This document shows positions 40,975-50,968 of a stretch of DNA of 64,000 nucleotides, in pieces. The DNA comes from Streptomyces aureoverticillatus (GTDB lineage: Bacteria; Actinomycetota; Actinomycetes; Streptomycetales; Streptomycetaceae). The translations under genes and the position numbers were made by a program. The stretch's first letter is position 1. Every line of letters begins with the position of its first letter. Below the pieces are notes generated by a model that made no database searches, was not told the DNA's origin, and saw only the letters and a list, made by a program, of their open reading frames with translations. Location: the NCBI RefSeq assembly GCF_014649395.1, contig NZ_BMSY01000001.1, forward strand, positions 186,001 to 250,000. The letters run 5' to 3'.

Positions 40975-41970
40975 ATGCCCGAGTGGTCCGTCGCCGAGCC
41001 CAGGAAGCTGACGTTCGACGAGCCCGTGAGGACACTGCGCGTGCGCGTGGTGAACGGCACGGTGAATGTCGTAGGCACAGATGAGGACTCGGCCAGGCTG
41101 GAGGTCTCCGAGATTTCGGGCCCTCCGCTCACCGTGACACAGCACGACGGCACCCTGTCCGTCGCGTACGACGACCTGCCGTGGCGGAGCCTCCTGGAGT
41201 GGCTCGACCCCATGGGCACCCGCCGCGACGCGGTGGTCTCGCTGGCCGTGCCGGCCGGCACCCGCGTGGAGGTGGGCGTCATCGGGGCGGGCGCCGTGGT
41301 CTCCGGGATCGAGGGCCGCGCAGAGGTCCGGGGCATCACGGGCGACGCCACACTCGTCGGCCTCACCGGCCCGGTCCGCGCCAAGACCGTCTCGGGCAAC
41401 GTCGAGGCCCAAGGTGTCACCGGCGACCTGCGGTTCGATTCCATCTCCGGCGACCTGACGGTCTTCGAGGGCTCCGGGTCCTCCGTTCAGGCCGAATCGG
41501 TGAGCGGCTCGATGATCGTGGACCTGGACCCGGTCGCCGGCCCGGCGGACGTCGGGCTCACGAGCATCTCGGGCGAGATCGCGGTCCGTCTCCCCCACCC
41601 GACCCACGCGGAGGTCTCGGCGAACTCCACGAGCGGCTCGGTCTCCAGCGAGTTCGACGACCTCCGGGTCACCGGCCAGTGGGGCGCGAAGAAGATCACC
41701 GGCAGGCTCGGCTCGGGCGGCGGCCGGCTGCGGGCGAAGACACTCTCCGGCTCGATCGCGCTCCTGCGCAAACCCTCGGTGGACGAAGAGGTGGAGGAAG
41801 ATCTGTACGGGGCGGACGAGCCCGTGCGGGACGCACCGCCCGCGGACTCCCCGCCCCCGACCCCGACCTCTCCGGCCGTCGCCGCACCCGGCACCCCGGA
41901 CGCGGACGCCCCCACCGACGCCCCGAAGGCGGACACCGCCGACGGCCCGACCGACAAGAAGGTGCTCTGA
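40975..41970 (+). CDS. DUF4097-family beta-helical protein
   Basis: A 331-residue protein from the ATG at 40975 behind AAGGAGGT. The body consists of repeated short strands with turns such as GIEGRAEVRGITGDATLVGL, VSGNVEAQGVTGDLRFDSISGDLT and SISGEIAVRLP, the right-handed beta-solenoid pattern of DUF4097 'adhesin-like' proteins. A Pro/Asp/Thr-rich tail of 60 residues follows. No signal peptide is visible, so it is probably intracellular. It forms an operon with the PadR regulator one base downstream, which suggests that it senses or modulates the regulator's signal. Confidence 0.85.
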   Translation: MPEWSVAEPRKLTFDEPVRTLRVRVVNGTVNVVGTDEDSARLEVSEISGPPLTVTQHDGTLSVAYDDLPWRSLLEWLDPMGTRRDAVVSLAVPAGTRVEVGVIGAGAVVSGIEGRAEVRGITGDATLVGLTGPVRAKTVSGNVEAQGVTGDLRFDSISGDLTVFEGSGSSVQAESVSGSMIVDLDPVAGPADVGLTSISGEIAVRLPHPTHAEVSANSTSGSVSSEFDDLRVTGQWGAKKITGRLGSGGGRLRAKTLSGSIALLRKPSVDEEVEEDLYGADEPVRDAPPADSPPPTPTSPAVAAPGTPDADAPTDAPKADTADGPTDKKVL

Positions 41971-41971
41971 G

Positions 41972-43096
41972 ATGCCTCCCGTGTTCGCCCACGGCCGCCT
42001 GCGCCTGTATCTGCTGAAGCTCCTGGACGAGGCCCCGCGCCACGGCTATGAGGTGATCCGCCTCCTCGAGGAGCGCTTCCAGGGTCTGTACGCCCCCTCG
42101 GCCGGCACCGTGTATCCGCGCCTGGCCAAGCTGGAGGCGGAGGGCCTGGTCACCCACACCACCGAAGGCGGCCGGAAGGTGTACGCCATCACCGACGCCG
42201 GCCGCGCCGAACTGGCCGACCGCAGCGGCGAGCTGGCCGACCTGGAGCTGGAGATCCGCGAGTCGGTGGCGGGGCTCGCCGCCGAGATCCGCGACGGCGT
42301 GCAGGGCGCCGCGGGCGAGCTGCGCCGGGAGATGCGGGCGGCCGCGCAGGAGGCCCGCGCCGGCAGCAGGTCCGGCAGCGCGGGCACGAGCTTCCCGAAC
42401 CCGTCGGACTTCTTCGACAGCTCCTGGACCGACGGCGACGCGTGGCGCCAGGCGAAGGAGGAGTTCCGGCGCGCCCGGCAGGAGTGGAAGGAGCAGGCGC
42501 GGCGGGCGAAGGACGAAAGCCGCCGGGCCCGCGAGGAGGCACAGCGGGCACGCAGGCAGGCGAAGGACGCGCAGGAGCAGGTGCGGGCACAGGCTCAGGA
42601 GGAGTTGCAGCGCATGGCCAAGCGGGTGCAGGAGCAGGTGCAGGACCACTTCGCGCGGGGCGACTGGCCGACGGGAGTCCGCGAGGGCCTGAGCGAGCTG
42701 GCGAAGGAGTTCGGCGACTTCGGGAAGGAGTTCGGCAAGGACTTCGCGGTGGACTTCGGTTTCGGCACATCGGACAAGACGTCAAAGACGCCGAAGGACG
42801 ACACGTCCGGGCCGGGGCCCCTGTTCACAGTCGAGCGGGACGATGTGCCCGTGGAGTACGTCCCGGACTGGGCGCACGAGGAGCCGACCGGCGAGCCCGC
42901 GCGCGACCTGGACCGGCTCCTGGACCGCTTCCGCGACGACATCCGCGACGCGGCCCGCGACCACGGGGTGTCCGAGGACCAACTCCGCGACGTCCGCCGT
43001 CACCTCTCGGAGGCGGCTGCCCACATCGGTGTGACGCTGCGGTCCCCCAAGGCACCGGAGACGGCCGGAGCCTCTGAGGAGCCCCCCAAGCCCTGA
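41972..43096 (+). CDS. PadR-family regulator with long coiled-coil extension
   Basis: A 374-residue protein, ATG at 41972, one base after the DUF4097 stop. Residues 1-95 form a PadR winged helix (RLYLLKLLDEAPRHGYEVIRLLE, AGTVYPRLAKLEAEGLV, RKVYAITDAGRAEL). Typical PadR proteins end near residue 180. Here a charged Arg/Glu/Ala/Gln coiled coil (about 155-215), a segment with GDFGKEFGKDFAVDFGFG and a C-terminal helical region follow. The extra half may bind the DUF4097 partner or a membrane. Autoregulation through 40905-40943 is likely. Confidence 0.88.
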   Translation: MPPVFAHGRLRLYLLKLLDEAPRHGYEVIRLLEERFQGLYAPSAGTVYPRLAKLEAEGLVTHTTEGGRKVYAITDAGRAELADRSGELADLELEIRESVAGLAAEIRDGVQGAAGELRREMRAAAQEARAGSRSGSAGTSFPNPSDFFDSSWTDGDAWRQAKEEFRRARQEWKEQARRAKDESRRAREEAQRARRQAKDAQEQVRAQAQEELQRMAKRVQEQVQDHFARGDWPTGVREGLSELAKEFGDFGKEFGKDFAVDFGFGTSDKTSKTPKDDTSGPGPLFTVERDDVPVEYVPDWAHEEPTGEPARDLDRLLDRFRDDIRDAARDHGVSEDQLRDVRRHLSEAAAHIGVTLRSPKAPETAGASEEPPKP

Positions 43097-43127
43097 CGCC
43101 CCTGGCGCGGCGGCGGCGCACACGGAC

Positions 43128-43155
43128 GCGGTGGCACACATGCCACAGCCACCGC
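43128..43155. terminator. Hairpin after PadR operon
   Basis: GCGGTGGC (43128-43135) pairs with GCCACCGC (43148-43155), with an inner TGGCA/TGCCA stem. Located 32 bases after the PadR stop. Confidence 0.5.
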
Positions 43156-43217
43156 CGCGCCCCCCGCTCCCGCCTCCGTGGACCGCTTGGCCGACCCGGG
43201 CGGCGGGACTGAGCCTC

Positions 43218-43334
43218 CGCCCGCCGCCCGAACCGGCACCATCGCCCGCCGCCCGAACCGGCACCATCGGCCGCCGCCCGAACCGACACCGCCGCCCCGG
43301 CCGAACCGGCACCGCCGCCCTCCGCCCGAACCGG
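43218..43334. repeat. 25-bp tandem repeat, about 4.7 copies
   Basis: Units at 43218-43242, 43243-43267, 43268-43292, then shortened 43293-43315 and 43316-43334, all with the core GCCCGAACCGGCACC. Units 1 and 2 are identical. The array ends directly before the stop of the Clp-N gene in a convergent region. Confidence 0.8.
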
Positions 43335-43336
43335 TC

Positions 43337-43897
43337 TCAGGGCTGGTACAGGACGCGTTCGACCGTCATCCGTGTCACGCCGTGGTCCGCCAGGACCTCC
43401 GCGGTCACTCCGGGGCGGGTCGTCAGGGCCAGGAGGATGTGTTCGTCGCCGATGCTGCGGTCGCGGCGGGCCGTGGCGATGCGCAGGGCGCGCTCCAAGG
43501 TGTCCTTGGCGTCCCGGGTGAAGCTGCGGTGCCCGATCCAGGCAGCGATGCCCTTGCGTTCGCGCCGGGCGCCCACACCCGCCAGCGCACCGGCGCCATG
43601 GGTCTGTTCGACGCGGGACACGATTTCCTCGAGGTCGATGCCGAGCCCGGCGAGGGCCTCGGTCTCCGCCTGGGTGAGTCCACCCCGGCGCTGGGCCTCG
43701 GCAAGCGCCCGCGTGATGTCCTCACGGCGGCGGTCGGCGCCGAGGGCGGCGAAGGCGAAGGAGGCGCGGGTACCCTCGCGGTCGAGGAGCGCGAGCAGGA
43801 GGTGCCCGTCGTCGATGGCGTCGGCGCCCGCCCGTTCGGACTGCTCGACGGCGCCCGTGACGACGTCCCGGGCACCCCTGGTGAACCGTTCGAACAT
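43337..43897 (-). CDS. Stand-alone Clp N-terminal domain protein
   Basis: A 186-residue protein from the ATG at 43897, which overlaps the stop of the upstream HTH gene (TGATG). It has two Clp-N repeats: MFERFTRGARDVVTGAVEQSE with DDGHLLLALLDREG, and SFTRDAKDTLERALRIA with DEHILLALTTRPG. There is no AAA+ module, so it cannot unfold substrates itself. Clp-N domains recruit substrates or adaptors to ClpC. A stand-alone copy could be an adaptor, a decoy or a sensor. Co-transcribed with a small DNA-binding protein. Confidence 0.85.
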   Translation of the reverse strand: MFERFTRGARDVVTGAVEQSERAGADAIDDGHLLLALLDREGTRASFAFAALGADRRREDITRALAEAQRRGGLTQAETEALAGLGIDLEEIVSRVEQTHGAGALAGVGARRERKGIAAWIGHRSFTRDAKDTLERALRIATARRDRSIGDEHILLALTTRPGVTAEVLADHGVTRMTVERVLYQP

Positions 43898-44106
43898 CAC
43901 TGCCTCCCGTACTTCTTGTGCACGGCCTGCCTGCTCACGCCGAGTTCCGCGGCGATCTCCTGCCACGACCAGCCCTGCTGGCGCGCGCTGCGCACCTGCA
44001 CGGCCTCGAGCTGCTCCGCCAGGCGCCGCAGCGCGGTGACGGCTCGCAGCCCGACTCGTGGATCACGATCGCCCGCGCGCTCGGCGAGATCCGTTGCTTT
44101 GGTCAT
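43897..44106 (-). CDS. Small helix-turn-helix protein
   Basis: A 69-residue protein using the ATG at 44106. The C-terminal half is a clear HTH: ARQQGWSWQEIAAELGVSRQAVHKKYG. The N-terminal half is a helix (VTALRRLAEQLEAVQVRS) suited to dimerisation. On the minus strand TTGACG, an 18-base spacer and TACGTT place the transcription start at the ATG, so the mRNA is probably leaderless. Two GTCAAC-N4-GTTGAC operators (44111-44154) cover this promoter, indicating autoregulation. It is coupled to the Clp-N gene. Confidence 0.85.
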   Translation of the reverse strand: MTKATDLAERAGDRDPRVGLRAVTALRRLAEQLEAVQVRSARQQGWSWQEIAAELGVSRQAVHKKYGRQ

Positions 44107-44110
44107 GCGC

Positions 44111-44154
44111 GTCAACGTACGTTGACACCCCCCGCGCCGTCAACCCTAGTTGAC
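44111..44154 (-). promoter_or_regulatory. Twin operators over the HTH/Clp-N promoter
   Basis: GTCAACGTACGTTGAC (44111-44126) and GTCAAC-CCTA-GTTGAC (44139-44154). Identical 6-base arms, 4-base spacers, centres 28 bp apart. They overlap the -10 and the -35 respectively. Confidence 0.8.
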
Positions 44155-44227
44155 AGCGCGGGGGTCAAAAACAGCGGCGGGAAGCCCTGAGCAGGCCGGA
44201 AGGCGGGAAGGAGGCCGGACAGCCGGG

Positions 44228-45190
44228 TCAGACCGTCAGCACGATCTTGCCGAACTGACCGCCGGCCTCCAGGCGCTCGAAGCCCTCGCGGGCGCGGTCC
44301 AGGGGAAGCACTTCGTCGATGACGGGCCGTACGCCGGTGGCGGCGCAGAACGACAACAGGTCCTCCAGTTCGTCCTTGGAGCCCATGGTGGAGCCGACGA
44401 TCTTCAGTTCCAGGAAGTAGACGCGGGTCAGCTCGGCGTGGGAGGGACGGTCGCCGCTGGTGGCCCCGGAGATGACGAGGGTGCCGCCGGGGCGGAGCGA
44501 CTTGATCGAGTGGGACCAGGTGGCGGCGCCGACGGTCTCGATGACGGCGTCGACCCGGTGGGGCAGCCGTGCTCCGGACGGCAGGGCCTCCACCGCACCG
44601 AGTTCGAGGGCCCGCTTGCGCTTGGCCTCGTCGCGGCTGGTGGCGAAGACCTTCAGGCCCGCGGCCTTGCCGAGCACGATCGCGGCGGTGGCGACACCGC
44701 CTCCGGCGCCCTGGACGAGGACGGAGTCTCCGGGGCGTACGCCGGCGTTGGTGAAGAGCATGCGGTACGCGGTGAGCCAGGCCGTGGGGAGGCAGGCGGC
44801 CTCGGCGAACGACAGCTCCCGGGGCTTGGGGAGGATGTTCCAGGTGGGGACGGCGACCTGCTCGGCGAAGGTGCCCTGGTACTTCTCGGTGAGGATGGAG
44901 CGGCGCTCACGCGGGCCGACGCCGTGGCCGGTCTGGCCGATGACAGAGTGCAGGACGACTTCGTTGCCGTCCTCGTCGACACCGGCCGCGTCGCAGCCGA
45001 GGATCATCGGGAGCTTGTCCTCGTCGAGGCCGACTCCGCGCAGGGACCAGAGGTCGTGATGGTTGAGGGAGGCGGCCTTGACGTTCACGGTCGACCAGCC
45101 CGGGCGGGATTCCGGGGCGGGGCGGTCGCCCAGCTCCAGGCCGGTGAGGGGTTGGTCGGGGTCGATTCGGGCGGCGTAGGCAGCGAACAT
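44228..45190 (-). CDS. Zinc-type alcohol dehydrogenase-like / quinone oxidoreductase
   Basis: A 320-residue protein from the ATG at 45190. MDR-superfamily layout: N-terminal GroES-like domain with VNVKAASLNHHDLWSLRG and ILGCDAAGVD, then a Rossmann domain with VLVQGAGGGVATAAIVLGKA and AVIETVGAATW. The structural four-Cys zinc loop is absent and the catalytic zinc ligands are not obvious, so a zinc-free NADPH:quinone-type reductase is more likely than an alcohol dehydrogenase. Substrate unknown. It reads in the same direction as malic enzyme but 326 bases and a terminator lie between. Confidence 0.85.
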   Translation of the reverse strand: MFAAYAARIDPDQPLTGLELGDRPAPESRPGWSTVNVKAASLNHHDLWSLRGVGLDEDKLPMILGCDAAGVDEDGNEVVLHSVIGQTGHGVGPRERRSILTEKYQGTFAEQVAVPTWNILPKPRELSFAEAACLPTAWLTAYRMLFTNAGVRPGDSVLVQGAGGGVATAAIVLGKAAGLKVFATSRDEAKRKRALELGAVEALPSGARLPHRVDAVIETVGAATWSHSIKSLRPGGTLVISGATSGDRPSHAELTRVYFLELKIVGSTMGSKDELEDLLSFCAATGVRPVIDEVLPLDRAREGFERLEAGGQFGKIVLTV

Positions 45191-45294
45191 GGCGCCGACG
45201 ATATGCCTGGCCCCTGGGCCTTCGGAACGCCCCACGCATGTGACCCGCACCGCGCCCCGGCCCGGCGCCACGCCCCCGCAACCCAATCGCCGTC

Positions 45295-45344
45295 GGCACC
45301 GGCACCGGCACCGGCAGCAGAGCAGCAGAGCAGCAGAGCAGCAG
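45295..45344. repeat. Adjacent 6-bp and 8-bp microsatellites
   Basis: GGCACC three times (45295-45312) runs directly into AGCAGCAG three times (45321-45344) with a partial unit before. It lies about 105-155 bases upstream of the dehydrogenase start, so length changes could alter its promoter spacing. Confidence 0.7.
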
Positions 45345-45480
45345 ACGCCAACGGCGCCGCACCCCCGCCGGAGACGGTCACCCTCCGGGCAACCAGAAAC
45401 GGGCGGGCGGGTGGGAAAGAAACATCCGCCCACCGCCCCGCAGACGCCGACGGCGGGCCACCCACGCCGGGAAAGAGCAA

Positions 45481-45511
45481 GGGCCCCGCCGCCCCAAAGC
45501 AGGCGGGGCCC
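45481..45511 (-). terminator. Terminator of malic enzyme gene
   Basis: GGGCCCCGCC (45481-45490) and GGCGGGGCCC (45502-45511) with an 11-base loop, five bases after the stop on the minus strand, followed there by TTGCTCTTTCCC, a modest T-rich tail. Confidence 0.7.
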
Positions 45512-45516
45512 CACCG

Positions 45517-46758
<1,242 letters not shown>

Positions 46759-47322
46759 TGTGTCTGACCCCTTAAGTCTTCATGGTTGAGGGTGAACCAC
46801 TTCCTGGTGCAGAAGTGGGGCGGGCACCGCGTCCGTGCTGAAGCCGCGGGCCTGTCGGCCGTTGGCTCTCCGCCTGTCGGCGAAGCGGTACGGGAGGTAC
46901 GTACGAACGCGCGGGCACGCCGCACACGTGCCCTGGGCCCCGGATGAGGGGTGTAACCGTCTTTTCTACCGGATGCTTCCGACCGCCGACGAGCCCTATC
47001 TGTGTCAGACCGATGTGAACAGCAAGTATCTAGTGGACCTCAAGGGCAAAATGTCCGTATTATTGGGAAAACTCCATTCGGTCGGTCCGCATAGCGAGAT
47101 TGGGTGGTTATCGAACGGTTGGAGATTGTTCGCCCCGGTGCGCCAATGACCGGCACGCACCGGCCTGTTGGGTTTTGCGGATCGCCCGTTATCCGATTTT
47201 GACATCTCCAGCCCCCAGAATCGGGCCGTCCGAATGGCAAGATGCCTCATCACACGAGGTCGCGACACCCGAAGGTGTGTGCACGACCGCATGGCTACTC
47301 CCCCATCCGCCGGAGGACTCCT
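46759..47322. other. Divergent promoter region, malic enzyme / ABC transporter
   Basis: 564 bases without a convincing gene. It contains the inverted repeat CCACTTC-N8-GAAGTGG (46797-46818) near the malic enzyme start, a relatively AT-rich stretch (about 46975-47200) and a consensus TTGACA at 47199-47204, for which I see no good -10. TGGCA-AGA-TGCC at 47235-47245 is a short palindrome. A 104-codon frame at 46835-47149 lacks coding bias. Confidence 0.45.
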
Positions 47323-48285
47323 ATGACCGCAGGCTCCATTTGTCGCACGACCGCCGCGAAGTCCGCGAAGTCCCGGATCGTCGCTGTCGGCGCGATCGCG
47401 GTCGCCGGCACGCTGCTGCTCACCGGCTGCGGCGACCAGACGGACAAGAAGGAGGGCGGCGGCGACAAGGTCGTCAGCGCTCCGCTCTCCGACGAGCTGC
47501 CCGCGAACATCCGCAACAAGGGCGTGATCAAGGTCGGCTCGGACATCGCCTATCCGCCGGTCGAATTCAAGGACAAGGAAGGCAAGACGGTCGGCATCGA
47601 CCCGGACATCGCCGACGCGCTCGGCAAGCAGCTCGGCGTCCGGTTCGAGTTCGACAACGGCACCTTCGACACCCTTCTCGGCGGTCTGCGCTCCAAGCGC
47701 TACGACATCGCCATGTCGGCCATGACGGACACCAAGAACCGTCAGGAGGGCATCGACGAGGAGACCGGCAAGAAGGTCGGCAGCGGCGTCGACTTCGTCG
47801 ACTACTTCACTGCGGGCGTCTCGATCTACACCAAGAAGGGCGACGACCAGGGCATCAAGACCTGGGCCGACCTCTGCGGCAAGAAGATCGTGGTGCAGCG
47901 CGGCACCGTCTCGCACGACCTCGCCAAGGCCGAGTCGAAGAAGTGCAAGGGCGGCAAGAAGATCGCGATCGAGTCCTTCGACAACGACCAGCAGGCCCAG
48001 ACCCGGCTGCGCTCCGGCGGTGCGGACGCGGGCTCCTCGGACTTCCCGGTCGCCGCGTTCGCGGTGAAGACCTCGGGCGGCGGCAAGGACTTCCAGCTCG
48101 TGGGCGAGCAGGTCGAGGCCGCTCCGTACGGCATCGCCATCGCCAAGAACAACCCGAAGCTCCGTGACGCGATCAAGATGGCGCTGGACGCGATCATCGC
48201 GAACGGCCAGTACGAGAAGATCATCAAGGAGTGGGGCGTCGACGCCGGCGCAGTCAAGGAAGCCAAGATCAACGGCGGCAAGTGA
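47323..48285 (+). CDS. Amino-acid ABC transporter substrate-binding lipoprotein
   Basis: A 320-residue protein with ATG at 47323 after GGAGG. The signal peptide ends in lipobox LLLTGC, so the protein is membrane-anchored outside the cell. The body is a family 3 periplasmic-binding fold: KVGSDIAYPPVEFKDKEGKTVGIDPDIADALGKQLG (read in two parts) and RYDIAMSAMTDTKNRQEGID. This group binds polar amino acids such as glutamate, glutamine or aspartate. The first gene of a three-gene transporter. Confidence 0.93.
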   Translation: MTAGSICRTTAAKSAKSRIVAVGAIAVAGTLLLTGCGDQTDKKEGGGDKVVSAPLSDELPANIRNKGVIKVGSDIAYPPVEFKDKEGKTVGIDPDIADALGKQLGVRFEFDNGTFDTLLGGLRSKRYDIAMSAMTDTKNRQEGIDEETGKKVGSGVDFVDYFTAGVSIYTKKGDDQGIKTWADLCGKKIVVQRGTVSHDLAKAESKKCKGGKKIAIESFDNDQQAQTRLRSGGADAGSSDFPVAAFAVKTSGGGKDFQLVGEQVEAAPYGIAIAKNNPKLRDAIKMALDAIIANGQYEKIIKEWGVDAGAVKEAKINGGK

Positions 48286-48322
48286 CCGCGTCTCGTCATC
48301 TCGTCGCTGAAAGGCCACACCC

Positions 48323-49270
48323 GTGACAACGGACATCAGCAAGTCGGGCGGCTCCGCGCCCAAGGATGAGCCGCCGCGCTCCGCCCCCGAGGCGATCAGA
48401 GCGATCCCGGTGCGCCACTTCGGCCGGTATATCGCGGCCGTGCTCGCCATCGGCGTGCTCGTCGCGATCGTCATCGCGTTCGCCAACGGCGACATCAACT
48501 GGAACGCGATCCCGGACAACTTCTTCGACGACCGCATCATGAAGGGCGTCCGCGAGACGCTCATCCTGACGTTCCTGTCGATGCTCATCGGCGTGGTCGG
48601 CGGCATCACGCTGTCAGTGATGCGCCTGTCGAAGAACCCGGTGACCTCGTCGATCGCGTGGTTCTACATCTGGTTCTTCCGCGGTACGCCGGTCCTGGTC
48701 CAGCTCTTCATCTGGTTCAACCTCGGCTTCGTCTTCGAGTACATCAACCTCGGTCCGATCTACAAGGACGAGTGGTCGGACTTCATGACGCCGTTCCTGA
48801 CGGCGCTCCTGGGGCTCGGCCTGAACGAGGCCGCGTACATGGCGGAGATCTGCCGCGCGGGCCTGCTCTCGGTCGACGAGGGCCAGACGGAGGCGTCGCA
48901 GGCGCTCGGCATGAGCCACAACAAGACGCTGCGCCGCGTCGTCATCCCGCAGGCGATGCGCGTGATCGTGCCGCCTACGGGCAACGAAGTCATCAACATG
49001 CTCAAGACGACGTCGCTGGTCGCGGCGGTGCAGTACTACGAGCTCCTGAAGTACGCCCAGGACATCGGCAACTCGTCCGGCGCGACGGTGGAGACGCTGC
49101 TCCTGGCCGCCACCTGGTACCTGATCATGACCTCGGTCCTCAGCATCGGTCAGTTCTACCTGGAGCGCTACTACGCGCGCGGCTCCTCGCGCGCCCTGCC
49201 GGACACACCCTGGCAGAAGATCAAGGCCAACATGCTGTCGCTCAGCAACCGTGGGGGAGGCATCCGATGA
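48323..49270 (+). CDS. Amino-acid ABC transporter permease
   Basis: A 315-residue protein from the GTG at 48323. About five to six membrane helices in a HisM/GlnP-type permease: [38 protein letters not shown] and the ATPase-contact EAA loop [27 protein letters not shown] (spanning the usual length). A single permease gene implies a homodimer. The stop overlaps the ATPase start. Confidence 0.93.
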   Translation: MTTDISKSGGSAPKDEPPRSAPEAIRAIPVRHFGRYIAAVLAIGVLVAIVIAFANGDINWNAIPDNFFDDRIMKGVRETLILTFLSMLIGVVGGITLSVMRLSKNPVTSSIAWFYIWFFRGTPVLVQLFIWFNLGFVFEYINLGPIYKDEWSDFMTPFLTALLGLGLNEAAYMAEICRAGLLSVDEGQTEASQALGMSHNKTLRRVVIPQAMRVIVPPTGNEVINMLKTTSLVAAVQYYELLKYAQDIGNSSGATVETLLLAATWYLIMTSVLSIGQFYLERYYARGSSRALPDTPWQKIKANMLSLSNRGGGIR

Positions 49271-50028
49271 CCGCCATGGTGAAGGCCGAGGGCGTCCACA
49301 AGTCGTTCGGACACGTCGAGGTCCTGAAGGGCATCGACCTGGAGGTCGCGTCCGGCGAGGTGTTCTGCCTCATCGGCCCGTCCGGCTCCGGCAAGTCGAC
49401 GTTCCTGCGCTGCATCAACCACCTGGAGAAGATCAACGCCGGGCGGTTGTACGTCGACGGGGAGCTGGTGGGCTACCGGCAGAAGGGCGACAAGCTGTAC
49501 GAGCTGAAGGACAGCGAAGTCGCCATGAAGCGCCGGGACATCGGCATGGTCTTCCAGCGCTTCAACCTCTTCCCGCACATGACGGCCCTGGAGAACGTCA
49601 TGGAGGCGCCGGTCCAGGTCAAGGGCCAGGCCAAGGCGGAGGCGCGGGAGCGCGCGGGCCAGCTCCTGGAGCGGGTGGGCCTCGCCGACAAGGCGAAGAA
49701 CTACCCCTCGCAGCTCTCCGGCGGCCAGCAGCAGCGCGTGGCGATCGCCCGCGCGCTCGCGATGGACCCGAAGCTGATGCTGTTCGACGAGCCGACGTCC
49801 GCGCTCGACCCGGAGCTGGTCGGCGACGTGCTCGACGTCATGCGCGACCTCGCCGAGTCCGGCATGACGATGATCGTCGTCACGCACGAGATGGGCTTCG
49901 CGCGCGAGGTCGGCGACAGCCTGGTGTTCATGGACGAAGGAGTGGTGGTCGAATCCGGCCACCCGCGTGACGTACTCACGAACCCGTCGCACGACCGGAC
50001 GAAGTCGTTCCTGTCGAAGGTCCTGTAA
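49267..50028 (+). CDS. Amino-acid ABC transporter ATP-binding protein
   Basis: A 253-residue protein from the ATG at 49267 (ATGA overlap with the permease gene). Walker [11 protein letters not shown]-loop [12 protein letters not shown], signature [15 protein letters not shown], Walker [15 protein letters not shown] and switch His in VTHEMGFA are all intact. It powers uptake of polar amino acids with the two upstream proteins. Terminated by the perfect hairpin at 50090-50142. Confidence 0.96.
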   Translation: MTAMVKAEGVHKSFGHVEVLKGIDLEVASGEVFCLIGPSGSGKSTFLRCINHLEKINAGRLYVDGELVGYRQKGDKLYELKDSEVAMKRRDIGMVFQRFNLFPHMTALENVMEAPVQVKGQAKAEARERAGQLLERVGLADKAKNYPSQLSGGQQQRVAIARALAMDPKLMLFDEPTSALDPELVGDVLDVMRDLAESGMTMIVVTHEMGFAREVGDSLVFMDEGVVVESGHPRDVLTNPSHDRTKSFLSKVL

Positions 50029-50089
50029 GGCGGAGGTCCCGCACGTCGTGGGGACCGTAAATCGACGCCTGCACAACCGTAAAACGATG

Positions 50090-50142
50090 CCTACGTAGAG
50101 GGGCGGTACGGATCGGTGATCCGTACCGCCCCTCTACGTAGG
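50090..50142. terminator. Perfect 25-bp hairpin terminator
   Basis: Left arm 50090-50114 begins CCTACGTAGAGGGGCGG. The right arm 50118-50142 is its exact complement, with a 3-base loop. It lies between convergent genes and works for both strands. An imperfect direct repeat (CCGTAAATCGACGCCT / CCGTAAAACGATGCCT) just precedes it. Confidence 0.85.
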
Positions 50143-50155
50143 AAACCAGAAGTAC

Positions 50156-50929
50156 CTACTTCAGGCCTAGGACCAAAGCGTCCGACGGGGACGCCCACAC
50201 CGTGCGCGCCTCGGCGAAGCCCGCCTCGCGCAGGGTGCGGACGTGCCACTCGGCGGGCGGGGTGTCGCCGTCCGCGTGCTCTCCGTAGATCTCGAACCGC
50301 TTGGCTGTGGGCTCGGCGAGCACGGGGTCATTGGCGGCGAGCGCCCACCACTCGGCCCAGTCCAGGGCGCCGGACTTCTTGGCGGCCTCCTGGCGGGCGT
50401 GCCGCTGCTCGCGGTCGGCCGCGTTGATGCGCGGGGTGGCCGGATCCGGCATGTGATCGGCGTTCATGAAGACACCGCCGTCGGTCACGATCCCGGCGAG
50501 CTGGTCGTAGAGCGCGGCCAGGGGCTCGCTGAACAGCCAGTGCAGGGCGGTCGCGGTGAGGACGGCGTCGTACGAGTCGTGGGGCAGCTGGGAGACCCAG
50601 CCCGGGTCCTTCAGGTCCGCGGTCACGAAGGTGACGCGGTCGTCCCCGGCGAAGGTGCCCTCGGCGATGGCGAGCAGCGCCGGGTCGAGGTCGACGCCGA
50701 CGCTGACGGCCTTCGGGAACCTTTTGAGGAGTCTGTCCGTAATACTTCCCGTACCGCACGCGAGGTCGAGGACGCGCGGCTCGGGGCCGACGAGGGCCTC
50801 GACCATGTCGAGCATGACGCGGAACCGCTCCTCGCGGTCCGGCAGGTACCACTCCTGCTGCCGGTCCCAACTCTCCTGCCAGGCGCGCCAGTCGGTTCCG
50901 AACCCCGTACCGCTAGCCGTTTCCGTCAC
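50156..50929 (-). CDS. Class I SAM-dependent methyltransferase
   Basis: A 257-residue protein from the GTG at 50929. Motif I VLDLACGTGSITDRLL, the acidic VGVDLDPALLAIA, the VTADLKDPG loop and YDAVLTATALHWL define a SAM-binding Rossmann fold of the UbiE/trans-aconitate type. No substrate can be assigned. It diverges from the CGNR regulator across a 118-base region with a strong inverted repeat, so it may be that regulator's target. Confidence 0.85.
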   Translation of the reverse strand: MTETASGTGFGTDWRAWQESWDRQQEWYLPDREERFRVMLDMVEALVGPEPRVLDLACGTGSITDRLLKRFPKAVSVGVDLDPALLAIAEGTFAGDDRVTFVTADLKDPGWVSQLPHDSYDAVLTATALHWLFSEPLAALYDQLAGIVTDGGVFMNADHMPDPATPRINAADREQRHARQEAAKKSGALDWAEWWALAANDPVLAEPTAKRFEIYGEHADGDTPPAEWHVRTLREAGFAEARTVWASPSDALVLGLK

Positions 50930-50968
50930 CGGAAGACCTCCGTCCCGTACTACGCTCGACTAATCTCG

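Larger units (their letters stand above)
45191..45516. other. Intergenic region with microsatellites and terminator
   Basis: 326 bases between two minus-strand genes. It holds the GGCACC and AGCAGCAG short tandem repeats (45295-45344) and the malic-enzyme terminator (45481-45511). No gene is supported. Confidence 0.5.

Noticed and set aside
46835..47149. A 104-codon plus-strand frame upstream of the ABC transporter
   Set aside because: Third-position GC is low and irregular, no ribosome site and no family. The region is better read as a divergent promoter region.
47199..47204. Consensus TTGACA upstream of the ABC transporter genes
   Set aside because: No acceptable -10 at 16-19 bases. A lone -35-like hexamer is not enough to call a promoter.
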